Positions 48,995 to 58,300 of a DNA stretch of 64,000 nt are shown piece by piece. The notes below the pieces were generated by a model, which was not told where the DNA came from, ran no database searches, and saw only the letters and a list, made by a program, of their open reading frames with translations. Each line of letters opens with the position of its first letter. Within the stretch, counting starts at the first letter, position 1. Source of the stretch: VXRD01 sp965232265. Lineage in GTDB: Bacteria > Latescibacterota > UBA2968. The translations under genes and the position numbers were made by a program. Location: assembly GCA_965232265.1 (NCBI GenBank), contig CBDDPH010000002.1:2046001-2110000 (forward strand). Direction: 5' to 3'.

Positions 48995-51034
48995 TTACTG
49001 TCCCGCACTCGATTCATCCAGTAATTTTTCCAGTGCCTCGGCATCTGTAACGGGTTCAGAACAGACAAAATTGCGACATACATAAGCCGTGGCGCGTCCG
49101 TCAATCATGCCGCGATTTTTCAAAAGCGGAATGGCGTCAGACACGGGATCGCTTCCCCCACATAAAACGACATTGGGTCGCCATGTTTTATTCACCACAT
49201 CGAGCAGCGCAACCGTATCCTCTCTGTCTCGATCACCCAAAATAGCGACTTCAATTACCCCTTGCAAATAGAGATCCAAAGCACAAATCATATTGCCAAA
49301 ACCCGACGGCACCTCACGAATATGCCTGCCAAAAAGATGCAAAATACGAACGGCCATATCCCGCCACTCTTCGCGCTCAAGCAGCGTTCCCAATCGCAGC
49401 AACGCCATCGCCCCCACCGAATTACCGGACGGCATAGCATTGTCAAAGGGATTTTTTGACCGCACAATCAGCTCCTCGTGATCTTTCCCCGTATAGAAAA
49501 ACCCGCCATCTTCATCATCCCAGAACTGATCGATCATCACCTCCGTAAAATCGCGGGCAGCAACGAGATAAGAAGGCTCAAAACTCGCCTCGTACAGATC
49601 GACTAACCCAACGATCAAACAGGCATAATCATCCTGATAGGCATTGAAACGCGCGCGACCATCTTTATAAGTATGCAACAACAATCCGCGATCTGTTCTC
49701 ATATTTTCCAGGATAAATTGAGCCGCATCTGACGCACTATCCAGATAAACGGAATCGCCAAATGCCCGATACGCCCGTGCAAAAGCCGAAATCATCATTC
49801 CATTCCAACTCACCTGAATTTTTTCATCCCGTCCGGGTTTCACGCGTTTTTCCCGCGCCTCAAACAATATTTCACACCTCCGCGCCGTTGCGTCTTCATC
49901 AACCTCATAAACATGCGGGACATTCAGAATATTTTTCCCCTCAAAATTACCCCGCGCCGTCACATCAAAATACCGACAAAATACCGCCCCTTCTTCCTCT
50001 CCCAATAGATCCACCACCTCCTGCGGCGTCCACACAAAAAACTTGCCCTCCTCCCCCTCGCTATCGGCATCTTGCGTGGAGTAAAAACCGCCTTCTGGCG
50101 CAGTCATCTCTCGACGCGTATAATCCAGAATTGACCTAACAATGCGTGCAAAAAGCGGTTGCTTCGTCACCTGATAAGTCTGCGTATAAAGCTGTGCGAG
50201 CAGCGCGTTGTCATACAACATCTTCTCAAAATGGGGCACGAGCCAGTGGCGATCAACAGAATAGCGGTGAAATCCCCCGCCGAGCTGATCGTAAATGCCC
50301 CCGCGTGCCATTTTCTCGAACGTCAATATCACCATCGCGAGGGCCTCTTCGTTCGCCGTACGCAGATACGTTCGCAAAAACACGTCGAGATTCATCGAAT
50401 TTGGGAACTTGGGCTGTGTGCCAAACCCGCCATTTTGAAAATCAAAATTCGACCTGATTTTTTGAAATGCGCCGTCCAAATCCGCCTCACTCAAATTATC
50501 TGCCAACGCATCAATACGCGCCATCGCCCGCAAGTGTTCGTGCAATCGATTCGCCACGTCTGCGACATTGTCAACTTTTTCCCGATAATGCCTAGCAACG
50601 GATTCCAGAACCTGGGGAAAGCCCGGTATGTTGTGCCTGCTCTCAGGTGGAAAATACGTACCTCCGTAAAACGGAACGCCCTGCGGCGTTAAAAACACAC
50701 TCATAGGCCATCCACCGGAACCCGTCATAACCTGCACCGCATTCATATAAATTTCATCCACATCGGGGCGTTCTTCCCGATCCACCTTCACATTGACAAA
50801 ATGCGCGTTCATAATCTGCGCGATTTCCTCGTCTTCAAAACACTCGTGTGCCATCACATGGCACCAGTGACAGGCCGCATATCCCACGCTCAAAAAAATG
50901 GGCTTGTCTTCTGCAATGGCCTTTTCAAACGCCTCTTCTCCCCACGGAAACCACGCAACCGGATTGTGTGCGTGCTGCAATAAATACGGACTGGTCTCGC
51001 GGATCAATCTATTGGTCTCTCTTCTATCGTCCAT
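48995..51034 (-). CDS. YyaL/DUF255 thioredoxin-domain protein (six-hairpin glycosidase-fold)
   Basis: About 679 residues. The N-terminal part contains 'SPYLLQHAHNPVAWFPWGEE', the thioredoxin-like 'VGYAACHWCHVMAHECFEDE' with Cys-His-Trp-Cys, and 'VKVDREERPDVDEIYM'. The remainder is a helical (alpha/alpha)6-like domain with 'GGGFHRYSVDRHWLVPHFEK' followed by 'MLYDNALLAQ' and 'ADSEGEEGKFFVWT'. Human SPATA20 and bacterial YyaL share this pattern; the biochemical role is not established. The ATG at 51034 has GGGAGG 6 nt upstream, favoured over a GTG at 51037. It is followed by the FAD protein gene, 55 bp away, on the same strand. Confidence 0.92.
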   Translation of the reverse strand: MDDRRETNRLIRETSPYLLQHAHNPVAWFPWGEEAFEKAIAEDKPIFLSVGYAACHWCHVMAHECFEDEEIAQIMNAHFVNVKVDREERPDVDEIYMNAVQVMTGSGGWPMSVFLTPQGVPFYGGTYFPPESRHNIPGFPQVLESVARHYREKVDNVADVANRLHEHLRAMARIDALADNLSEADLDGAFQKIRSNFDFQNGGFGTQPKFPNSMNLDVFLRTYLRTANEEALAMVILTFEKMARGGIYDQLGGGFHRYSVDRHWLVPHFEKMLYDNALLAQLYTQTYQVTKQPLFARIVRSILDYTRREMTAPEGGFYSTQDADSEGEEGKFFVWTPQEVVDLLGEEEGAVFCRYFDVTARGNFEGKNILNVPHVYEVDEDATARRCEILFEAREKRVKPGRDEKIQVSWNGMMISAFARAYRAFGDSVYLDSASDAAQFILENMRTDRGLLLHTYKDGRARFNAYQDDYACLIVGLVDLYEASFEPSYLVAARDFTEVMIDQFWDDEDGGFFYTGKDHEELIVRSKNPFDNAMPSGNSVGAMALLRLGTLLEREEWRDMAVRILHLFGRHIREVPSGFGNMICALDLYLQGVIEVAILGDRDREDTVALLDVVNKTWRPNVVLCGGSDPVSDAIPLLKNRGMIDGRATAYVCRNFVCSEPVTDAEALEKLLDESSAGQ

Positions 51035-51086
51035 CACATCCTCCCTTGGACTATCAGCAAAACAAACGGTTGGCTGACCGCTAACA

Positions 51087-52442
51087 TCACCTGAAAGACA
51101 ACACTGTCCTCAACGGTCGCCCCGGTTTCATCTTTTGCAACGTCTCATATTCATACCCCTCCCACCGGTTAGACCACGTATAAATATCATCAAAAACCTG
51201 CGACCGCACATAACGGCCACCGGGCAATACCACTTCGAGAACCAGATTGCCAAGCGTCATCCCACTTCCAGCAGTTGGTTCAATACGCACCTTATTTTCC
51301 ATTTGCAAACAAGCGAGCGCGTTGGGGGGTAAAAACAGGCGACTGGGCGTAAAACTATCTGCACGCGGCAAAAGGCCAATCTCATTCCCATTGAGAAATA
51401 CGCGCGCATCTCCCACACTATCCCAGGCACAAAAACGGAGAATCCCCTGGCGAATACGCTGTAAATTTGCTTCAATGAGTTGGGCTGGAGGCGCGGGATC
51501 CATCGTCCAAAAAGTCTGAATATCGCCAGGCCGAAACCAACGCACCATGGCCTCGACTCCGCGGTTAATATGATGCCATTCCACACGCGCCTGGCCCTGT
51601 GAAACATATCCCATAAACCATCCTGGAGCCGTATTTTCAATATACCCGGGCCAAATGGCCATGAGATCATCGGGCGTGGGCAAAAGGGCTTGAACGTGGT
51701 CGAGCGGAAGTGGCGGCGCGTCAGCCAATCCAACCAGAGCACCCATACACTGCAGCACCGGCAAATGGGGCGTGCGGTGCAACACAATGCTTTGATTGTG
51801 TGAATGCCCGCAAAAATAGGCATCAATTGCGTGCCGAGACAGAAGATTGACCATATCCTTCTGAAAATCGCGGTTATAAAAAAAAGCACGCGCTACCGGC
51901 CATATAGGGTGATGTCCCAGCAAAAACGATGGTGCATAAGCTTTTTCTGCTAACACGGCATCGAGCCACTCGCATTGCTCAGTACTCCAAAACGGCGTAT
52001 CCAGAACAATAAATTGACAACCATCCACCTCAAACGTAAAATAACGCGCCTTAGGCGTCGTACCCAAAAACTGTGCAATACGCGGTCCTACAAGTTCATC
52101 AAAAGCCGAATTGCCATCGTGATTCCCGCGAGCGACGATCAGGGGAATATCGCATGTGGCAAAAAAATCCAGTGCAGCTTTGAGATTCTCGCGGTGGCGT
52201 TCTGGATTCAGCGGGGATTCGACCACATCACCGGTCAAAACGATAAAATCCGGTTTGAGATGGCGCAGCGCATCCATCATTGGCGCGAGCGAATAGGTCA
52301 CATTTTCCACATACCCCTCCGTGCTGAGCGGTCTTGTCGCGTCAAATGCCTGCCCGATAAAATCCCGCGTCACAAAATGCGTGTCACTCACAACCGCAAA
52401 TGAAAAAGGCCGCTTGAGATGTTTGAAAGACTCAGGTATCAC
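51087..52442 (-). CDS. Calcineurin-like metallophosphoesterase
   Basis: About 451 residues. It has the full two-metal signature: 'FAVVSDTHF' (Asp-x-His), 'VLTGDVVESPLN' (Gly-Asp), 'VARGNHDGNS' (Gly-Asn-His-Asp), 'LLGHHPIWP' and 'YFCGHSHNQS'. The C-terminal 150 residues are a beta-rich domain. The nearest start with a good ribosome-binding site (GGGAGG, 5 nt) is the GTG at 52442; longer versions from 52514 begin inside the terminator hairpin of the upstream gene. The substrate could be a phosphodiester, a polyphosphate or a phospholipid head; none is indicated. No signal peptide is evident with this start. Confidence 0.85.
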   Translation of the reverse strand: MIPESFKHLKRPFSFAVVSDTHFVTRDFIGQAFDATRPLSTEGYVENVTYSLAPMMDALRHLKPDFIVLTGDVVESPLNPERHRENLKAALDFFATCDIPLIVARGNHDGNSAFDELVGPRIAQFLGTTPKARYFTFEVDGCQFIVLDTPFWSTEQCEWLDAVLAEKAYAPSFLLGHHPIWPVARAFFYNRDFQKDMVNLLSRHAIDAYFCGHSHNQSIVLHRTPHLPVLQCMGALVGLADAPPLPLDHVQALLPTPDDLMAIWPGYIENTAPGWFMGYVSQGQARVEWHHINRGVEAMVRWFRPGDIQTFWTMDPAPPAQLIEANLQRIRQGILRFCAWDSVGDARVFLNGNEIGLLPRADSFTPSRLFLPPNALACLQMENKVRIEPTAGSGMTLGNLVLEVVLPGGRYVRSQVFDDIYTWSNRWEGYEYETLQKMKPGRPLRTVLSFR

Positions 52443-52506
52443 AACACCCTCCCATTGCAATGAGAGATAATGTAACCCATTTTTTTCCAATAAACAAGCG
52501 TGCCCA

Positions 52507-52543
52507 AAAAACAAACGCGGGCTTCTTCAGAGAAACCCGCGTT
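52507..52543 (-). terminator. Intrinsic terminator of the glycine-rich gene
   Basis: On the minus strand AACGCGGG (52543-52536) pairs with CCCGCGTT (52521-52514) and is followed by TGTTTTTTGG. The hairpin overlaps the spurious longer starts of the metallophosphoesterase gene. Confidence 0.82.
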
Positions 52544-52583
52544 TTAATATCTTCAACACCGAACAGATAGAAAGGCTTCTGCT

Positions 52584-53114
52584 CTACTCGCCACCGCCAC
52601 CACCGCCGCCGCCACCACCGCCGCCACCGCCACGACCACCACGACCACCCTGACCACCTTGCCCGCCGCGTTGCCCGCCGCGTTGCCCGCGCTGACCCAT
52701 TCGCTGCATCTGTTCTTGCAATCCCTTTGTTTGAGCCTCATTGAGAATAGCAGTCAAGCCCTGTGTCATCTCCATTCGCAGAGCACGCACTTGCTGCATC
52801 GCCGCCTGCTGATCATTGCTGCCGCGCAAACTTCTTTGCAACTCCTGCCGTTTTGCATAAATCCCCTTGAGCGATGCACGCACCTTGACGAGTTGCTCAT
52901 CGCTCAAAGCCACATTCTCGTTAAACGCCAGATAAGACAGTACCTGTTCAACCGGCAAAAAACGCTGTACCTGAACGCCGCCGCGCTGGCCTTGACCGCG
53001 CTGACCTTGACCGCGCTGACCTTGACCGCCTCCTTGAGGCTGTGCCCACACATCGCAGGACGCGGCCATAAGCATCGCCACTGCCAAAAAACCGAAAAGT
53101 CGAAACCTCTGCAT
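52584..53114 (-). CDS. Secreted protein with Gly/Gln/Arg-rich tails around a Spy/CpxP-like helical core
   Basis: About 176 residues from MQRFRLFGFLAVAMLMAASC, with a signal peptide and good AAGGAGCAG ribosome-binding site. After repeated 'GQRGQGQRGQGQRGG'-type residues, a helical middle ('QVLSYLAFNENVALSDEQLV' with 'KVRASLKGIYAKRQELQRS') resembles the Spy/CpxP/heavy-metal-resistance helical family. The tail is RGG/GGR-rich and ends in a long poly-glycine run with a final Glu. The candidate role is a periplasmic chaperone-like or sensor protein; the glycine tail has no obvious counterpart. DNA for the tail is a run of CCG/CCA (as read on +), a slippage-prone tract. Confidence 0.72.
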   Translation of the reverse strand: MQRFRLFGFLAVAMLMAASCDVWAQPQGGGQGQRGQGQRGQGQRGGVQVQRFLPVEQVLSYLAFNENVALSDEQLVKVRASLKGIYAKRQELQRSLRGSNDQQAAMQQVRALRMEMTQGLTAILNEAQTKGLQEQMQRMGQRGQRGGQRGGQGGQGGRGGRGGGGGGGGGGGGGGE

Positions 53115-53221
53115 AACCTGCTCCTTTGAAAAGGTTGAAAAATGCCTATAAAAATCCGGGCATACATCGCAACAAATTAGACGACACATGCCCGGATAAA
53201 AGTTCCACCCATCATTTTATC

Positions 53222-55279
53222 TCAGAAAACCACCTGAGACACGGCTTTGGATATCAACGCCACCGCAATTGAGGTCATGCCAATAAGCCCCATGCCGCAG
53301 GAATAACCCGCCAATAAAATAGGCGCGTAAGCGTTCCATTTGGACTCGCCAAACCGCTTGGCAAAATGGTATCGCCCCAGCATGGCCCCGGCAAAATTCA
53401 AAATGACAAAGTGCGGCCATTGCGCCAGACCATTCACAAAACCGAAAAATGCCAATACGGGAACCTTGACGGCTACCAGCGCCAGATAGAGAAGCCCCCC
53501 TGTAACGAAACCAACACCTATATATTCTGGCTTGATAATATCTGCCAGGAGTTCCAGACCCGCAGCACCCTGTACTTCTCCGGGCGGCAAAGTCGATTTG
53601 AGCCACATAGTTTGCATCGTAGCTTCAAACGGCCAGAACAACTGCACATAGGGATATGTCGCAGATGGAATGGGACCCAGCCGCCAGATAAACTCATAGA
53701 ACATAAAGCTGCAGATGAAAATCACAAAAGTCGTAATTACAACCATTTTGATATAACTGCCGATCTTCGTTTTGGTCAATTCCAATTGCTTAAACTGCCG
53801 CACGGCCAGCCCGTGATCGTGCAGAGGAATGGGAGCAAACCAAACCGCCACACCCTTATACCCCGACAGAAAAATGGCCGCTTCTCGAATATAGGGAATG
53901 CTCGCCCCATAAGGACTGCCCGTAAGACCAATCATCCGGGCACCGATATAAGACGAAACAGGCGTATAAATAAATGCGAAGAAAACCAGCCAGTACCATT
54001 GAAATTCCGGCACGAGCCACTGGCACAGTCCAATGGCTGCCAAAGACGCCATGACCCACAACACGAGAGGCCATTTCATCGGTATATCCCCTCGCCCCTC
54101 GGGCAAATCCTCCATACTAATTTTCACCGAGTGGTGCCCTGTTTCCTTTTGCAACTTGCGCTGTTCCAACAGGGTTTTACCCACCATATAAAAACCAGTG
54201 GCCGCAATAACAAACGAAGTGCCGATCCCAAAGCTCAACCAGAAGTCAAAACGATTGGAAATACTCGCGGGGATCGCCGTCATACCCGGTGCCCATCGGC
54301 TTAAAACGTCTGTGTGAATATAAAGCACTGGATTAATCACCAGATTGGCGAGCACAGCACCGATAAACGACCCCACCACCACGTAAAACGGAAGGACAAA
54401 ACCGATCAATAAATGCCCCAAATCCGTTCCTATGCCAAACACGGCAGCGGGCAATATGGTCTTCACCTCGGCTGTAAAATCGATAAATGGAATGGGCAAA
54501 ACCTGAACGGTCTCTGTCAGAAAAATACCCGACAACGTGGGCACAACCACATAGAGCAATCCCCACACCAGACCAATACACGTTCCCGTGCTGAACACGC
54601 GCCACCGCCAACCCTCGGCTTTGGCCGATGTTTCAGCCAGTGCTGTAACACCTCTCGCGTGGACAGGCTCCAGCGGAAAAGGCAATTGCTCGATATCGCT
54701 GGTAATGCGAAACATCACATACCCAAAGGACAGCCGCGCAGTCTGATTGATAATCATGGCCAGAAACAGAATCAACACCGGCAAAATCCAGTCGGGATGC
54801 ACAAATGTGCGCTCGGCATAAACCGGCGAATCCAAAGACGGTGCCACCCAATTTGGGATATAACTATCCAGACCCTTTGCTGCGGGTGACTGAATCAAAT
54901 ACTGATCCCAGATCAACCCCCCAAAAGGTCCACCGTATAGGTGCGCGCCAGAACCCAGTTTTACCCCAATGCCCAACAGCCCTGCGGCGACCCAATAGAT
55001 GATCAAAATTTCCTGTGTCCTGAGCCGAACAAAAGAGCGCTTGGCAATCTCTAAAAAGAGAATAATCGTCACCCACTCAGACGCGCCAGCCATGCTCTGC
55101 CCGGTCACCAGGCCCAGATAAATCGCTCCGGGCAACATGACAATCCCAACGAACGCCGTCGCCCATATCGTCTTCCAGCCAAAGCCATCCTCAAAAGGCG
55201 CGTCCTCTGGCATAATCTGTTCGTACTCTGTCAGATCCTCTTTTGCCTCTTCTGTATCTCTTGGTTCGTCGGTTGCCAA
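53222..55279 (-). CDS. OPT-like membrane protein (DUF6785-type family), putative transporter
   Basis: A 685-residue polytopic protein with about 14 or more hydrophobic segments. After a hydrophilic N-terminus of about 38 residues, 'FVGIVMLPGAIYLGLVTGQS' opens the first helices, and later segments such as 'AVFGIGTDLGHLLIGFVLPF' and 'FVTGGLLYLALVAVKVPVLA' fit an oligopeptide-transporter (OPT)-like fold found mainly in Planctomycetes and allied bacteria (DUF6785/6784). The substrate is unknown. It uses a TTG start at 55279 with GGGAGG 7 nt upstream. The 1615-residue M28/FtsX gene lies 37 bp upstream on the same strand, probably an operon. Confidence 0.72.
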   Translation of the reverse strand: MATDEPRDTEEAKEDLTEYEQIMPEDAPFEDGFGWKTIWATAFVGIVMLPGAIYLGLVTGQSMAGASEWVTIILFLEIAKRSFVRLRTQEILIIYWVAAGLLGIGVKLGSGAHLYGGPFGGLIWDQYLIQSPAAKGLDSYIPNWVAPSLDSPVYAERTFVHPDWILPVLILFLAMIINQTARLSFGYVMFRITSDIEQLPFPLEPVHARGVTALAETSAKAEGWRWRVFSTGTCIGLVWGLLYVVVPTLSGIFLTETVQVLPIPFIDFTAEVKTILPAAVFGIGTDLGHLLIGFVLPFYVVVGSFIGAVLANLVINPVLYIHTDVLSRWAPGMTAIPASISNRFDFWLSFGIGTSFVIAATGFYMVGKTLLEQRKLQKETGHHSVKISMEDLPEGRGDIPMKWPLVLWVMASLAAIGLCQWLVPEFQWYWLVFFAFIYTPVSSYIGARMIGLTGSPYGASIPYIREAAIFLSGYKGVAVWFAPIPLHDHGLAVRQFKQLELTKTKIGSYIKMVVITTFVIFICSFMFYEFIWRLGPIPSATYPYVQLFWPFEATMQTMWLKSTLPPGEVQGAAGLELLADIIKPEYIGVGFVTGGLLYLALVAVKVPVLAFFGFVNGLAQWPHFVILNFAGAMLGRYHFAKRFGESKWNAYAPILLAGYSCGMGLIGMTSIAVALISKAVSQVVF

Positions 55280-55316
55280 AATTGCCTCCCAGAAGGAAAT
55301 TCACAAAATCTGCGCG

Positions 55317-58300
55317 TTATGCTATTGCCGCGACTTCGCCAGACAGAACCCGGCGTCCATCTTCTGCATAATTGAACTTCATGTCGCCTGGAATTGTACG
55401 CCAGACCAGGAATCGCTTTCTCAACACATTCAAAAATCCGCGATTGATCCGTTTCCAGGACGCCACATCCCCACTCAAGCGATTGATCACCACTTCAATT
55501 TTATAAATATTGTGCTCACCCGTTGGAATAGCTTTTAACTGCACTTCCTGGCTAATCCCCAGATCATAAGGCGCCAACCAAGCCGTCAGATCAATATTGT
55601 ATTGCGGTTCTCCCTCGTGATCCTCAGACCAGAACTTCACGTGATCTGCAACAAAATCACCTACCGATCCCTCGCCATAAGATTCAAAAACCCGGGTCAG
55701 ATAAGAATACATGCCCAATACCTCAGCACCACCTACTGTAAAGGGAAAATCAAATACCCACCGATCGCCCTCTGGATCGGGAAATTCCCATTTGCGAGTC
55801 ACATCGGGCACAGCCATATCCGCAGCTTTTTTAGCTGGATAAAGCGCGGAAAGAAATACCGTTGCCATCACTATCAAGGTGGCGGAAATTGCAGACAGCG
55901 ACGAATAATTTAATTCCAGGCCTCCCAACAATCCCTCATTGTAAAGTATGAGCACAAGCACTTGCCCAATCAAATATCCCATAACCGCACCGAGCGTGGC
56001 AAACACGCCGGCCTCCGCGAGGAAAAGTGCGGCAATATGATTGGGAGCCAATCCCACCGAAGAATAAATACTGATCTCCCGGAAACGCTCATACACAGCC
56101 CCCATCATGGTATTGAGCACAATAAGCGCTGCAATCAAGATCGGAATAAACAAATTGCCCAATCCAGAAAGCGACGTTGAACCAATCGAACTATAGACAG
56201 TTACACCATCATCCTTGCCCACAAACATCGTCAAAGACACGCGCGCCATAAACTCTTCGATATCGGGCACAAAATCTTTTTTCGGCTGCCCGCTCTCATC
56301 CTTGAAATTCGCAATCGCCACCGAAGCCAACACACCCCCAATATCCCGAATATACTCATAGGGAACGACGAGCACATTGGTCGATTCCAAATGGGTAAAG
56401 GTCTCTATCGGCGCAGCCGCCACAACCCTCGGATCCTGATCCTGTGCATCTGCCAAATCGTCTTTTTCTTTTACCGTATCAACAGGGGTCAGTTTTTCAT
56501 CATCCAGATCTTTGAACTTATTAAACATTTCAGAATCCAGAATGCCAATCACCGTAAAAACCTGTCCCTGCATTTCAATTTTGGCTGTACCGGCATCTTC
56601 CGGGAAAATACCCACAAGCTCGGCCAGATCATTTGGCAACAGACAAACGAACTCTTCTCCGGGCTCAAACCATCGCCCACTCATCAAATAGCGATCAACC
56701 CCGGTAATTTTGGGTTCGTCTGGCGTAAGCCCCAACAGCGCATTGACAAAACTGTCTTTTCCCGTGGTAATGCCCACATCGAAATCCACGTAAATCTCCT
56801 TGGGGCCCATATCAGCGGTGGCTTCTGTCACACGAGAAAAATTCACATAAGCGCGCTCACCGCGCACCTGTGACAAATACCACGATCGCGGCACAATATC
56901 GGCGCGGCCTTCAAAAGCACTATTGAGATAATTGAGCACGGATTCCTGCATCCCGCGCCAGGATCGGTCACGCACGAGTGCCCCCTGGTACGACGGCTCG
57001 TTATCGCGAGGCAATTTGTAGAACTTCAACGAAGTCTGTACCGAGGTAAAAGACAATGTCGTAAAAGTCAATAAGGTCAGCGTAATCGCCGTCAACCCCG
57101 TGCGCATGGGGCGCTTTCTAAGATTTGAAATGCCCAGCACAACCGCGGCCGACGTCGCGCTAATGCGCCCGACATCGGCTTCATAAGTCCCGGCAGAAGC
57201 CTGCTTCATTTTGCGAACTTCATCGCCAAACTTAGACACCACAATGACCATGGCCACGCCTCCGAGAGCCATAATCACAAATGCGAGAAAAATAATATAG
57301 GGAGAATTGCTCAACTGAAAAGCCGGATGGACAAATCGCAGGACAATAAAGAAAAATATAAAAAATGCGGCAAACCAGCTCAACCTCGCGGTAATACTCG
57401 ACGCACCAATCAACAACCGCTCGCAGAAAAATGAAAACGGCAGCAATAAAATAAAATAAAAAATAATGCCCCGAACAGTATCATTGGCCGTCGCCATCAC
57501 TTCGGGATACCCCCGCGCCTCCAGCCCCCAGGCCCGCCGGGATGCGTTCATAAACCCTTCGTAATCCAGATTTTCAAGGTGCTGACGCGCTTCAATCAAT
57601 GCCTCACGCGCGCTGTTGTGCAACAGGGTGAGCCGATTGTTCTCAATACCAAATTGCGCCAACTGTTTCATCCGCACATCGTCAATCACCCACATATCTT
57701 TGGCCGCCTGATACGAAGGTCTGAAAATGACGCCGGGTTCATACCCTTCACCTCGAGCCTCTTCCAGAAGATCGGGATTCACCTCGCTTTTATCAATAGG
57801 ATTGTCCAAAAACTTCTGGGGCGCATTGATCAGCAAATACTTAACACCAAACAAGCCCGTACTCATCAAAACTTTCAACCGCTCGGCTTCTCCCGTGTAT
57901 TCATCCACACGCGCAAACGTCACTGCAGCGCGCGTCACATCGCCCTCTTTGGTGCTTTGCCCTGGCAAATACGTATAGCCAAATTCTATGGGCTGCGTAT
58001 CATTGTCGTTGAGCACCGTCATAAAATCGAGCGCGGACAAATAGCTCGAATCTATAATTTCAAAAACGCTGACGGAGCGACTCTTAAACAGAACTGTCAT
58101 CATTTCATTTTCCCACCAACCATATCGCTGCGTCAGTGGGAATTTTTTATCGCCCTCAGACCCCATGTCGGGTGCCGACGTAATAGTTCCTTCCTCATCA
58201 ATATCATAAGCCAAAATGCGATTGGTGAACCGATTTCGCATAATATTGAAGAAAAACTCTCCCGTTTGTTGAACTTTGTCCGGGTCGCCATACAATTGTA

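Noticed and set aside
52443..52514. Upstream starts of the metallophosphoesterase gene
   Set aside because: They use TTG codons inside a terminator hairpin T-tract; the GTG at 52442 has a GGGAGG Shine-Dalgarno.
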